64,000 nt of DNA from Actinomadura sp. DC4 (GTDB lineage: Bacteria > Actinomycetota > Actinomycetes > Streptosporangiales > Streptosporangiaceae). Below the pieces are notes generated by a model that was given only the letters and a program-made list of their open reading frames with translations, was not told the origin of the DNA and searched no databases. Below, in pieces: positions 15,752 through 24,327 of the stretch. The position numbers and the translations under genes are program-made. The DNA lies in NCBI RefSeq assembly GCF_030406325.1, contig NZ_JAUEQY010000011.1, forward strand, positions 186,001-250,000, in the 5' to 3' direction. The first letter of the stretch is position 1. The number at the start of each line of letters is the position of its first letter.

Positions 15752-17626
15752 GTGGCTCAAGTGCGGTTGCGGGATCGTGCGCGGTACGCGTTCGACAACA
15801 CCATGTCGCGGGGCACCCCGGCGCTGATCGGCTGGCTGGGCCTGGCCTCGGCGCTCCTGATCATCCTCATCGCCTCGGTGACGGTGGTGCTCACCCCGGG
15901 CGACGCGGGCCACAACGGGCACTGGCCCGGGATGCTGTGGCGCACCCTGATGCGTGCCATCGACCCCGGGACCGTGGGCGGCGACACCGGCAGCCACACC
16001 TTCCTGGCGCTCATGCTGGCGGTCACGGTCGGCGGCATCTTCATCGTGAGCGCCCTGATCGGTGTGCTCACCACCGGCCTCGAAGCCAAGATCGCCGACC
16101 TGCGCAAGGGTCACTCGAAGATCATCGAGCGGAACCACACCGTGCTGCTGGGCTGGTCGGACCAGGTCTTCACGGTGATCTCCGAGCTCGTGAAGGCCAA
16201 CCAGAGCCAGCGCCGCGCCTGCGTGGCGGTCCTCGCCGACCAGGACAAGGTCGACATGGAGGAGGCGATCCGCCACAACGTCGGCGACCTCGGCAACACG
16301 CGGGTGGTCTGCCGCCGCGGCGACCCGCTGAAGCCCACTGACATGGAGCTCGTCAGCCCCGGAACCGCCCGGTCCATCATGGTCATCACGCCGCCCGCCG
16401 GCGACGCCGACACCCACGTGATCAAGGTGCTGCTCTCCCTCGGCGCGCGGGACTGGGAGGCGCACCGGCCGCCGGTCGTGGCCGCCGTGACCAACTCGGC
16501 GAACCTCTCCGCCGCGCGGCTCGCCGGCGGCGAGGGCGCGCACGTGGTCGACGCCGACGACATCGGGGTCCGGCTCGTCGTGCAGTCCCACCGCCAGTCC
16601 GGGCTGTCCACGGTCTGCACCGACCTGCTGGACTTCTCCGGCAACGAGTTCTACCTGCGGCCCGAGCCGGCGCTGACGGGAAAGACGTACGGCGAAGCGC
16701 TGGACGCGTACGCGGAGGGCATCGCGGTCGGGCTGCGCCGCGCGGACGGCGTCGTGACGGTGAACCCGCCCATGGACACCGTCATCGAGGCCGACGACCA
16801 GGTCATCATGCTGGCCGAGGACGACCTGCTGATCCGGCTCGCCGACACCCCGCCGCAGGTCGTCTCCGACGCGATCAGCACGACCGCGCCGGAGCCCGCC
16901 AAGCCCGCCCGTACGCTGCTGATCGGCTGGAACCAGCGCGCCCCGAAGATCGTCAGCCTGCTGGACGCGTTCGCCGAGCCCGGATCGACGCTGGACGTCG
17001 CCGCGCCGAGAGACGACCCGCGCGACCAGCTCGCCGACCCGGCCAACCTCACGATGGGCTTCACCCGCTGCGATCCCACCGACCGCGCCGCGCTGGAGAC
17101 CCTGGACGTCGGGTCGTACCAGCACGTCGTCGTGCTGTCCGACGACGCCCACGCCCCGCAGCACGCCGACGCCCGTACGCTCGTCACCCTCCTGCACCTG
17201 CGGGACATGGAAGAGCGCATCGGCGACCCGTACTCCATCGTCAGCGAGATCAACGACGAGGGGAACCGCGAGGTCGCCCAGGTCACACAGGCCGACGACT
17301 TCGTGGTCAGCACCCGGCTCATCAGCCTGCTGCTGACCCAGCTGACGGAGAACCACCATCTGCGGGACGTGTTCGCGACCCTGCTGGACCCGATGGGTTC
17401 GGAGATCTACCTCAAGCCCGCCACCGACTATCTGCTGCCGGACACCCCGGCGAACTTCGCGACGATCGTCGAGGCCGCCCGCCGGCGCGGCCAGACGGCC
17501 CTGGGCTACCGCCGGCGAGAGGCGTTCCACCGGCCGCCGGCGTACGGCGTCGTGCTGAACCCGGACAAGGCCGCCCCGCTGACCCTGTCCGCCGACGACC
17601 GCGTCATCGTCCTGGCCGAGCAGTGA
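15752..17626 (+). CDS. CASTOR/POLLUX-type ion channel protein with RCK-like domains
   Basis: 624 residues from GTG 15752 (GGGGGG 6 bases upstream). Two membrane helices (WLGLASALLIILIASVTVV near residue 30 and LALMLAVTVGGIFIVSALIG near residue 90) flank a pore-loop-like stretch (WRTLMRAIDPGTVGGDTG). A filter-like TVGGDTG replaces the K-channel TVGYG. The cytoplasmic part holds two Rossmann/RCK-type modules (HTVLLGWSDQVFTVISELV and RTLLIGWNQRAPKIVSLL). This is the architecture of bacterial relatives of the plant CASTOR/POLLUX (DMI1) channels. Ion selectivity cannot be read. It is convergent with the next regulator gene, with a one-base gap. Confidence 0.82.
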   Translation: MAQVRLRDRARYAFDNTMSRGTPALIGWLGLASALLIILIASVTVVLTPGDAGHNGHWPGMLWRTLMRAIDPGTVGGDTGSHTFLALMLAVTVGGIFIVSALIGVLTTGLEAKIADLRKGHSKIIERNHTVLLGWSDQVFTVISELVKANQSQRRACVAVLADQDKVDMEEAIRHNVGDLGNTRVVCRRGDPLKPTDMELVSPGTARSIMVITPPAGDADTHVIKVLLSLGARDWEAHRPPVVAAVTNSANLSAARLAGGEGAHVVDADDIGVRLVVQSHRQSGLSTVCTDLLDFSGNEFYLRPEPALTGKTYGEALDAYAEGIAVGLRRADGVVTVNPPMDTVIEADDQVIMLAEDDLLIRLADTPPQVVSDAISTTAPEPAKPARTLLIGWNQRAPKIVSLLDAFAEPGSTLDVAAPRDDPRDQLADPANLTMGFTRCDPTDRAALETLDVGSYQHVVVLSDDAHAPQHADARTLVTLLHLRDMEERIGDPYSIVSEINDEGNREVAQVTQADDFVVSTRLISLLLTQLTENHHLRDVFATLLDPMGSEIYLKPATDYLLPDTPANFATIVEAARRRGQTALGYRRREAFHRPPAYGVVLNPDKAAPLTLSADDRVIVLAEQ

Positions 17627-17627
17627 C

Positions 17628-18464
17628 TCAGGTGGTGGCCATGAGGCGCCGGATCAGGCCGCGGCTGGCGTCCGGCGCGAGCGTCTCGCCCTGCTCGATC
17701 AGGCTCCAGGTCTCGCTGAGGTCGCTGGGCACGAAATGGGTGCCGAGGGCGCTGTGCGCCAGCGTGAGCCGGTCGCTGACCTCGGGGAACTCCAGCACGT
17801 CGAAGGCGTTCGCCCGCGCCTCGTAGAACCGCGCGCCGCTGGGGATCACCCGGATCGTCATGTCCGGATGGACGCTGAGGTCGAGCAGGTGCTGGAGCTG
17901 GGCGACCATCACCTCGGGCTCGGAGAGCTGCAGCGTCAGCGCGCCCTCGTCGATGATCACGTCGAGGACGCGGCGGCGGCCGCACACGCGGTAGCGCTGG
18001 CGGCTGTCGAGCAGGTCCCATTCGGCGTCGACGTCACAGCCGGGATTCATGCGGGGCGCGAGGTGCCGGACGTAGGGCTCGGACCGTACGAGCTGGGGGA
18101 CGGTCAGCACGCCGTAGGTGTGGATGACGGAGGCCTCGGACTCCATGATGAGGACGTCACGGTCGGACGGCTTGAGCCGGTCGGCGTGGTCGCTCAGCCA
18201 TGCCGGTCCTTCTGGTCTGGTCGAGATGTCGATGACGGCCTTGGCCACTTCGGAGCCGCGGACCTGATAACGGTCCATCATCCGCTCCACTTCGACGGGC
18301 GAGGGCCACGCGAATCCGGTCTCCACCCGTACGAGCCAGTCGGACTGGCATCCGAGCTGCCCAGCGGCCTGCTCGTAAGACAACCCGAGAAATTCTCGTA
18401 TCGTCCGCAAGTAAAGCCCCAGGCGCCGCGCGTTGATATTCGGCGCACGGTGATCTATAGGCAT
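17628..18464 (-). CDS. XRE-family regulator with DUF5753 domain
   Basis: 278 residues. The helix-turn-helix is near residues 15-65 (LRTIREFLGLSYEQAAGQLG, then VRVETGFAWPSPVEVERMMD) and the DUF5753 domain follows (YGVLTVPQLVRSEPYVRHLA to the C-terminus). This pairing is abundant in Streptomyces and relatives, usually beside a small DUF397 gene; none is present here. ATG 18464 has a perfect GGAGG 5 bases upstream. The 236 bases upstream (18465-18700) are markedly AT-richer than the surroundings and show no gene; they hold the promoter region, but I cannot place boxes confidently. Confidence 0.85.
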   Translation of the reverse strand: MPIDHRAPNINARRLGLYLRTIREFLGLSYEQAAGQLGCQSDWLVRVETGFAWPSPVEVERMMDRYQVRGSEVAKAVIDISTRPEGPAWLSDHADRLKPSDRDVLIMESEASVIHTYGVLTVPQLVRSEPYVRHLAPRMNPGCDVDAEWDLLDSRQRYRVCGRRRVLDVIIDEGALTLQLSEPEVMVAQLQHLLDLSVHPDMTIRVIPSGARFYEARANAFDVLEFPEVSDRLTLAHSALGTHFVPSDLSETWSLIEQGETLAPDASRGLIRRLMATT

Positions 18465-18700
18465 TAAAACCTCCGGCCTTACCCTCCTGTACTGCTGGCG
18501 TCGGCGTCCAATATGCCACTCCTGTCGTTGGGGGTGAGGGTGATCTGCGGTAGTCGGTGGAGTATTTCTTACTGTGCAGGTCATAGCCTGTTCGAAATGG
18601 GGATCGACGCGTCGAGAATTCTGGATTCGGTCGCGACTTCGCTTCCTTAATCCCTATTTCGTATTTGCCGCGAATCAATGGTGAAAATTGTTCACTCCGG

Positions 18701-20098
18701 TCAGGGCTGGACGGGCATGGTCCAGCAGTTGGAGACGGTGCTCCTGCCCGCCAGGCGGTCGGTCAGCCAGGACACCGCGTCGCCCTGGTCGGTGATCAGC
18801 GGCGTGAGGTGGTTGGTGAGGATCTTGTCGCCGAGGTTCGGCAGGATGACGGGCTGGTACGTGATGTCGCCGCCCTTGTGGCACCAGTCCACGGCCAGTC
18901 GCCGGGCCTGGCCGTGCGGGACGATGTCGTCCTGGACCCCCGTCGCCAGCCGTACGGGGCCGGCGGGCTTGAGCGTGCCGATCAGCTGCCTGTCGAGGAC
19001 GGCCTGCGCCGCGGGGTTGGCCGCGATGATGTCGGCGAGGGACGTGCCGCTCTTGGTCCATGTGGTGCTCGTGGCGAAGCCGTAGCCGAAGATGGCGTCG
19101 CCGACGCACATGGTCGACAGGTCCCGCAGCGCCGCCCGGCCCGCGTCGTTGATGTTGGCGTCCACGAGGGTCCGTACGTCCGGGTCGGACTGGGCGAAAC
19201 CGTTGATCGACCAGCCGAGCGCGCCGGCGAGGGCGCTGCCGTCGATGCCCTTCATGACCGAGGTCAGGTCGGCGGGCGGCGCGCCGGAGTAGGTGCCGGC
19301 GAGCTGGACGTCCGGCGCGTACGAGGGTTGCAGCTCGGCGGCCGAGGCGCTGGCGCCGCCACCCTGGCTGTAGCCGTAGAGGCCGACGCGTGAGGCGGTG
19401 GTGATCGACGCGCCCGGTACGGCGTGCGCCGCGCGGGCCGCGTCGAGCAGGGCGTGCCCCTGGTCGAGGCGGTTGACGTAGGTGTGCAGCCGGTCGGTCG
19501 CGCCGAGGCCGACGTAGTCGGTGACGACCACCGCCGCACCGGTGGAGAGCAGGCGGTAGATGGCGAGGTTCTCGTAACCGATCGACACCGTCTCGCCGGT
19601 CAGGCTCAGCGGGTACTGCAGTGCCATCGAGGGTGCGCACTGGTCGCCCTGGCCCATGGTGCCCGAGGCGAGCGCCACCAGCGGGCGGGGTCCTCCGCCT
19701 CTCCAGGTGGCCGAGGGTTCGATGTACGAGCCGGTGACCGCGACGGGCTGCCCGTTGGAGTCGGTGGACCGGTACATCAGCCTTGTCGCCGTGCCCGGCA
19801 TCGGGCGGCCGTCCAGGCCCGGAAGGCTCAGGCCGAGAGGCAGCGGCTCGGTACGGATCAGCGCGCCGTTGGCGGACGGGAGCGTGGCGGGCGGGTCGTA
19901 GAAGGCGGGGATCGTGACCCCGCGGGAGACCTCGCCGGGGGAGGCGACGGAGGCGGAGGCGGGTGCGACGGCCAGGCCGACGCATGCCGCGACGGCCGCC
20001 GCGACGGTCGGTAGTCGCGTCATGCCCGGCCTCCGCCGGGCGGCCGTCGGGGGTGTGGAGTCGGCGGGGGAACGGAGGTGGGGGCTCGTGCGATTCAC
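18701..20098 (-). CDS. secreted lipase (secretory lipase/LIP family)
   Basis: 465 residues from GTG 20098, or 440 from ATG 20023. Both have good ribosome sites (GAGGAG and GGAGG); the nearby promoter favours 20098. The signal peptide ends ASASVASPG. The catalytic Ser is in GLYGYSQGGGASAS, the acid in TGVQDDIVPHGQ and the His in ILTNHLTPLIT, the order of the fungal/actinobacterial secretory lipase family (PF03583). Cys pairs (DQCAPS, STMCVGD, DWCHKG, SNCWTM) suggest disulfides in an exported enzyme. It would hydrolyse extracellular triglycerides or other esters. Confidence 0.85.
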   Translation of the reverse strand: MNRTSPHLRSPADSTPPTAARRRPGMTRLPTVAAAVAACVGLAVAPASASVASPGEVSRGVTIPAFYDPPATLPSANGALIRTEPLPLGLSLPGLDGRPMPGTATRLMYRSTDSNGQPVAVTGSYIEPSATWRGGGPRPLVALASGTMGQGDQCAPSMALQYPLSLTGETVSIGYENLAIYRLLSTGAAVVVTDYVGLGATDRLHTYVNRLDQGHALLDAARAAHAVPGASITTASRVGLYGYSQGGGASASAAELQPSYAPDVQLAGTYSGAPPADLTSVMKGIDGSALAGALGWSINGFAQSDPDVRTLVDANINDAGRAALRDLSTMCVGDAIFGYGFATSTTWTKSGTSLADIIAANPAAQAVLDRQLIGTLKPAGPVRLATGVQDDIVPHGQARRLAVDWCHKGGDITYQPVILPNLGDKILTNHLTPLITDQGDAVSWLTDRLAGRSTVSNCWTMPVQP

Positions 20099-20133
20099 AG
20101 GGGCACTCCTCGCTCTGATGCGCGGGTGCGTGC

Positions 20134-20192
20134 AAGCTAACAGCGCCTGTCACCGCAAGTAACTCACCAGTAGGTTACGCATGGGTAACTTA
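20134..20192 (-). promoter_or_regulatory. promoter and double inverted-repeat operator of the lipase gene
   Basis: On the minus strand TTACTT (20157-20162) and TAGCTT (20134-20139) have a 17-base spacer, placing transcription near 20127 and giving the GTG at 20098 a leader of about 28 bases. Overlapping and upstream of the -35 are three GTTAC/GTAAC half sites (20159-20163, 20174-20178, 20185-20189) in alternating orientation. They form two inverted repeats with 10- and 6-base centres, a pattern typical of TetR-type operators. No regulator gene is adjacent. Confidence 0.5.
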
Positions 20193-20283
20193 CGGCGGGT
20201 CGTATGAATGGTGATAAATCGTCGATGGGGGATCGGCGACCGATGATGCCTTTCGTCCACCGCCGGCCCGGCCGGGCGAAGCC

Positions 20284-20820
20284 CTAACGGCGGGCGTGGC
20301 GGATCTTCAGGCGGCCCATTCCCATGGCGCCGGAGATTCGGATGGTCGGGCCACCGGGGCCGGAGCGTGGCCGGGGCTTGTAGCGCGGGGCCTTGAACAC
20401 GGTGCCCAGACCTTCGAAGTCGACGATCGCGTCGCGGGGCACGGTGATCGTGGCCCCGCCGGTGCCGAGCCGCAGTTCGATGTCGACCACCGGATGCTCG
20501 ATGATCGCACGGGACAGGTCCAGGCGGACCTTCCCCAGCGCGGACTCGACCGTGAACGTCCGCGGCACCCGCCACGCACCGCTTCGCCGGATCCGTCCGC
20601 TGATGGCGGCGACCGTCGAGGTGGTGCCCGCCTTCTCCGCAGGGAGCGAGGCCAGCGCGGTCGCGACCTCGCCGTGCGTCTTCGCGGTGAGCACCTGGTC
20701 GAGGCGTGAATCCATCTCCTCGTGCGAGAGGTGCCCCTCGGCGTACGCCTCCTGCAGGCGCCTTACGGCCGCGTCGCGATCGGGTTCGCCGATCGGCGAC
20801 AGCGGGTCGTCAGGGGCCAC
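20284..20820 (-). CDS. DUF1707 (SHOCT-like) domain protein with LiaF-like C-terminal strands
   Basis: 178 residues from GTG 20820. The N-terminal DUF1707 motif is clear: EPDRDAAVRRLQEAYAEGHL then SHEEMDSRLDQVLTAKTHGE. The C-terminal half is a beta-rich repeat (VRLDLSRAIIEHPVVDIELR, TITVPRDAIVDFEGLGTVFK) like the cell-wall-active antibiotics response domain. No membrane helix is present, unlike many DUF1707 proteins. A role in envelope stress sensing is suggested by family only. Between it and the lipase gene (20099-20283) only the lipase promoter is seen. Confidence 0.75.
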   Translation of the reverse strand: MAPDDPLSPIGEPDRDAAVRRLQEAYAEGHLSHEEMDSRLDQVLTAKTHGEVATALASLPAEKAGTTSTVAAISGRIRRSGAWRVPRTFTVESALGKVRLDLSRAIIEHPVVDIELRLGTGGATITVPRDAIVDFEGLGTVFKAPRYKPRPRSGPGGPTIRISGAMGMGRLKIRHARR

Positions 20821-20844
20821 GATCCAACCCTAGTGGCGTACGGC

Positions 20845-21738
20845 TCAACCGGCACTCGGTCGCGAGGCCTTGCGGGAGCGGATGTTCCCGCGCTGCTTCG
20901 CCAGCCGCAGGAACAGGACCGTCGGGACCCCGCAGACCAGGATCGCCACGACGCTCGCCTCCGGTCCGAAGGTCCCGCCGGTCAGCACCGCCGAACCGGA
21001 CAGCGTGCCCTTGACCAGGCCCTGCGGCCCGTCGCCCGAGCCCGAGACGGTGACTCCGAAGATGGCGCCCTCGGCGAAGTTCCAGGCGAGGTGCAGCCCG
21101 ATCGGCAGCCAGAGGGTACGGGTGGCGGCGTACGCCGCGCCGAGCATCAGGCCGGCCTCGATCATGATGGCGATCGCGCCCCAGATCGTGGCGTGCGGGT
21201 TGACCAGGTGCAGCGCCCCGAAGACCACCGCGGAGACGGCCATCGCGCCCCAGGTGCCGGCCATCTCCTCGACGATGCGGAACAGCACACCGCGGAAGAG
21301 GACTTCCTCGGCGACCGCCGCCGCGGACATCAGGCCCACGGAGGCGATGACGCCGCCGACGGAACCCCAGCCGTCGATCCCGTACCCGCCGAACATCGCG
21401 ATGATCCCGATGGCGACGGCGAACAGCACGAGCCCGATCAGCAGCCCGCGGCGTACACGAGCGACCGCGCCGTCCCTGGCCAGCTCGACCACGTCGCGGC
21501 CTTCGAGGAAGCGCACCGCCTTCGCGTACGCCAGCAGCACCAGCGCCGTGAGGACGAGCCCGCACAGCAGGCCCAGGACCGCGTGGTCCTTGAGCGCCGA
21601 GTACACCGCGCCGATCACGCCGTCGACCAGCACGAAGAGTACGAGCAGCACCACCAGGCGGATCCAGGCCGGCCGCGACCACTTCGGGGACGCCGGCGCG
21701 GCCTCCGCCTGCTCCGCCACGCTGTCGCGTTCCGTCAC
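20845..21738 (-). CDS. CPBP family intramembrane metalloprotease
   Basis: About 297 residues with eight hydrophobic segments. The abortive-infection/CAAX-protease motifs are present: EEVLFRGVLFR (catalytic Glu pair and Arg), HLVNPH (His in FGALHLVN) and HLAWNFAEG (HxxxN). These enzymes cleave within the membrane. Prenyl-protein or bacteriocin-immunity roles are known in the family, but nothing here specifies the substrate. GTG 21738 is chosen because GGAGG is 5 bases upstream; the in-frame GTG at 21756 lacks a site. Confidence 0.85.
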   Translation of the reverse strand: MTERDSVAEQAEAAPASPKWSRPAWIRLVVLLVLFVLVDGVIGAVYSALKDHAVLGLLCGLVLTALVLLAYAKAVRFLEGRDVVELARDGAVARVRRGLLIGLVLFAVAIGIIAMFGGYGIDGWGSVGGVIASVGLMSAAAVAEEVLFRGVLFRIVEEMAGTWGAMAVSAVVFGALHLVNPHATIWGAIAIMIEAGLMLGAAYAATRTLWLPIGLHLAWNFAEGAIFGVTVSGSGDGPQGLVKGTLSGSAVLTGGTFGPEASVVAILVCGVPTVLFLRLAKQRGNIRSRKASRPSAG

Positions 21739-21863
21739 GATCGCCTCCCTGCTCACCGGCCGCGGCTCGTACGCCGGACCGCCTGCCGGAAACGCTAGAG
21801 AAAAGGCGAGCGAAGATCATCGCGCTGGAGTGGACACCTCACGTAGCTCGCACGGGGGACAGG

Positions 21864-22547
21864 TCAGCCGTCGGTGCTGACGATGCCGGTCCGGTACGCG
21901 AAGACCACCGCCTGGACCCGGTCGCGCAGGTCGAGCTTTGTCAGGATGCGTGAGACGTACGTCTTGACGGTCTCGTGGCTGATCACCAGGGCGGCGGCGA
22001 TCTCGGAGTTGGAGAGCCCGGCCGCGATCAGCGTCAGGACCTCCCGCTCCCGAGCGGTCAGCGGCTGGGCCGGCTCCGGCGTCGCCCGGTCCGCCGTACG
22101 CACCCGCGAGCCGAACCTGCCGATCAGCTCGCGCGTCACGGCAGGCGCCAGCAGCGCCTCCCCGGCGGCGACGGTGCGTACCCCCGCCACCAGGTCGGCG
22201 GGCGGTGAGTCCTTCAGCAGGAAGCCGCTGGCCCCGGCGCGCAGCGCCTCGTACACATATTCGTCCAGGTTGAACGTTGTCACGACCAGCACCTTCACCG
22301 GTTCGGCGACGTCCGGTCCGGCCAGCAGCCGGGTGGCCGCGATACCGTCCAGCACCGGCATCCGGATGTCCATCACGACCACGTCCGGGCGCAGCCGGCG
22401 GGCCAGCTCCACCGCGGCCTCGCCGTCGCCGGCCTCGCCGACCACCGTGAGGTCGGGCTGGGCCGCGAAGATGGTGACGTAACCGGCTCGTACGAGACCC
22501 TGGTCGTCGCAGACCAGCACCCTGATCGGCGGCTCGGCCCGCGTCAC
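21864..22547 (-). CDS. NarL/LuxR-family response regulator
   Basis: 227 residues. The receiver domain has acidic residues in VCDDQGLVR, the phospho-acceptor Asp in VVVMDIRMPVLDG, Thr in VVTTFNLDEYVY and Lys in GFLLKDSPP. The LuxR helix-turn-helix follows (LTAREREVLTLIAAGLSNSE, then ISHETVKTYVSRILTKLDLR). The GTG start overlaps the stop of the sensor kinase gene (GTGA), so the pair is translationally coupled. Target genes are not evident; the CPBP protease gene just downstream is a candidate. Confidence 0.93.
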   Translation of the reverse strand: MTRAEPPIRVLVCDDQGLVRAGYVTIFAAQPDLTVVGEAGDGEAAVELARRLRPDVVVMDIRMPVLDGIAATRLLAGPDVAEPVKVLVVTTFNLDEYVYEALRAGASGFLLKDSPPADLVAGVRTVAAGEALLAPAVTRELIGRFGSRVRTADRATPEPAQPLTAREREVLTLIAAGLSNSEIAAALVISHETVKTYVSRILTKLDLRDRVQAVVFAYRTGIVSTDG

Positions 22548-23725
22548 TGTCCGCTCTCCGCGGGAATGCGGGCGCGTACGGTGAAGCCGCCGTCCGGACG
22601 GCCGTCGGCGAGCAGTTCGCCGCCGACCACGCTGACCCGCTCACGCAGCCCGGTCAGCCCGCGCCCGTGGGCGGTGGGGGACACGGCGTTCCCGGTGCCG
22701 TCCGTGCTCACCTCGATGTCGACCTGGGCGGCGTCGTGACGGACGCGGACCACCGTACGGCGCCCGGGGGCGTGCTTGAGCGCGTTGGTCAGCGACTCCT
22801 GGACCACCCGGTACGCCGCCAGTTCGGCGCCGTGCGTCATCGGCCGCCGTTCGCCGACCTCGTTCAGCTCGACCGGCTGGCCCGCCGAGCGGGTCTGCTC
22901 CACAAGGTCCTCCAGCCGTCCGACGGCCGGGGCCCGATCCGCCTCGGGCACGGGGTCCAGCACACCGAGGAAGTACCGCAGCTCGGCCAGCGTACGGCGG
23001 CCGGTGTCGCTGATCGCGGACAGGTTGCTCACCGCCTGTTCCGGCTCGCCGGCGACGAGGAACTGCGCGGCGTCCGCCTGGATCACCATCGCGGTCACGT
23101 GGTGCGTCACCACGTCGTGCAGCTCCCGGGCGATGCGTGCCCGCTCCCGCGTGATCGCCGACTCGGCGGTGTGCCGCCGGCGCTCGGCCTCCTGCCGGGT
23201 ACGCGACCGCATCCAGGTGCCCGCCGCCCAGCAGCCGAGGATGACCACCAGGTAGAACGTGACGAACTGGATCGGCTGCTCGGGCGATCCCTGGGCGTCG
23301 AACACGACGGCGAGGGCGGCGTACCCGGTCGTGCCGACCACGGCGAGCGTACGCCGGTGGCGCTCCTGGTACGCCCCGACGCTGTACAGCGCGACGAGCA
23401 GGCTCTCACTGGCGAAGGTGGACGGGTAGCCGAGAAGCTCGTGGACCGCGTACGCGGCGGCGATCCCGGCCAGGCACCAGACCGGCCGGCTCCGGCGTGC
23501 CACCAGCGGCAGGCACTGGGCCAGCAGCAACGCCGACCCGAGCGGGTCGAGCGGCCGCCGCGCGAGCTCGGCCAGGTTGAGGCCTTCGTGCGCCACGCCG
23601 GGCGTGAACGCCAGCAGGAGGAACACCGCCCCCACCGCGCCGTCGCGTAAGGCCAGGCCGCGTCCCTGCCACCAGGCCCTGACCGGCCGGACCCGCGTCG
23701 GCACCGAGAGTATCTTCCCGATCAC
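22544..23725 (-). CDS. sensor histidine kinase (HisKA_3/DesK type)
   Basis: About 393 residues. Four to five membrane segments (residues 25-165) precede a short linker and the dimerisation/phospho-acceptor motif ERARIARELHDVVTHHVTAM. The N-box (YRVVQESLTNALKHAPG), D-box-like STDGTG and a G-box (HGRGLTGLRERVSVVGG) form the ATPase. No extracellular sensor domain is visible, so it probably senses membrane state or a small molecule within the membrane. The start is uncertain: GTG 23725 fits the first hydrophobic region but has no ribosome site, and TAAGCT lies 7 bases upstream, consistent with a leaderless message. Confidence 0.88.
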   Translation of the reverse strand: MIGKILSVPTRVRPVRAWWQGRGLALRDGAVGAVFLLLAFTPGVAHEGLNLAELARRPLDPLGSALLLAQCLPLVARRSRPVWCLAGIAAAYAVHELLGYPSTFASESLLVALYSVGAYQERHRRTLAVVGTTGYAALAVVFDAQGSPEQPIQFVTFYLVVILGCWAAGTWMRSRTRQEAERRRHTAESAITRERARIARELHDVVTHHVTAMVIQADAAQFLVAGEPEQAVSNLSAISDTGRRTLAELRYFLGVLDPVPEADRAPAVGRLEDLVEQTRSAGQPVELNEVGERRPMTHGAELAAYRVVQESLTNALKHAPGRRTVVRVRHDAAQVDIEVSTDGTGNAVSPTAHGRGLTGLRERVSVVGGELLADGRPDGGFTVRARIPAESGQ

Positions 23726-23756
23726 GCGGGAGAGCTTAGAGGTAATTTCCGGTGGA

Positions 23757-24222
23757 ATGGCCGGAATTCGCCTTACCTTGGCGCGCCGGTTCGTCCCGTC
23801 CCTCACCTTCGCCTACCGGGAAAAGCTCGGCGACGACACCATCGCGGGTTTCACCTACGGTCTCTCGCTGGTCCCCCATCCGGACTGGCGGTTCGGCCGC
23901 CCCGAGCGCTTCATCGCCATGGAGTCCGAGCACATCGAACGGGTGCTCGCCGCCCGCCACGTCGCCTCCGCGTGGCGAGGCGAGAGGGCCTCCAGCGCGG
24001 GTGAGATCCTCGACCTCGGTGCCCCCATCAGCCGGAGGAGTCGAAGATGTCGGCCGTGCTCCTCTTCGCGGTCACCGGCCTGGACCCGGACGTCGCCCAC
24101 GTCGAACTGCCGGACGGCGAGAGCAACCTCGTTCAGCTCGACCCGTTGTACGACTCGGAGCCGGCGCTCGTACAGGAGAAGGGCGTCACCGAGTTCCTCG
24201 CCACGGAGACGGCGCGGGCGGC
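23757..24222 (+). pseudogene. frameshifted suppressor-of-fused (SUFU)-like domain gene
   Basis: One frame from ATG 23757 reads SLTFAYREKLGDDTIAGFTY, GLSLVPHPDWRFGRPERFIA and ASSAGEILDLGAPIS. The continuation lies in the next frame, EESKMSAVLLFAVTGLDPDV then NLVQLDPLYDSEPALVQEKG. A single missing base near 24030-24036 explains the break. Together these resemble the SUFU-domain family, often polymorphic-toxin immunity-type proteins. The N-terminal third expected of the family is missing, and the second frame runs on without a natural stop into the next gene, so it is probably a relic rather than only a sequencing slip. Confidence 0.55.
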
Positions 24223-24266
24223 GGGCCGGTCGCGCGGGAGCCGGGCGGGAAATGCTGTAAGGGGGG

Positions 24267-24293
24267 TGTCCCCCGTACGGTCGCTCGTTCGTC
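24267..24293 (+). promoter_or_regulatory. ECF-type promoter (copy A) of the DGPF-sigma operon
   Basis: TGTCCCCCG-N7-GCTCGTTCGTC. The same element with identical spacing occurs at 25834-25860 before the YceI gene. TGTC as -35 and CGTC as -10 agree with what is reported for ECF42 sigma factors, and the adjacent operon encodes an ECF42-like sigma, so this is probably its autoregulated promoter. Transcription would start near 24301, leaving a 27-base leader that contains GGAGG before ATG 24328. Confidence 0.6.
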
Positions 24294-24327
24294 TTGCAGG
24301 TGAGAGCCCACTGTCCTGGAGGTCGCG

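Noticed and set aside
15407-17530. A 707-residue open frame on the minus strand opposite the channel gene
   Set aside because: Its translation is Arg/Gly/Asp/Val-rich without motifs, and the plus strand encodes a clear two-helix RCK protein; it is an antisense shadow of GC-rich coding DNA.
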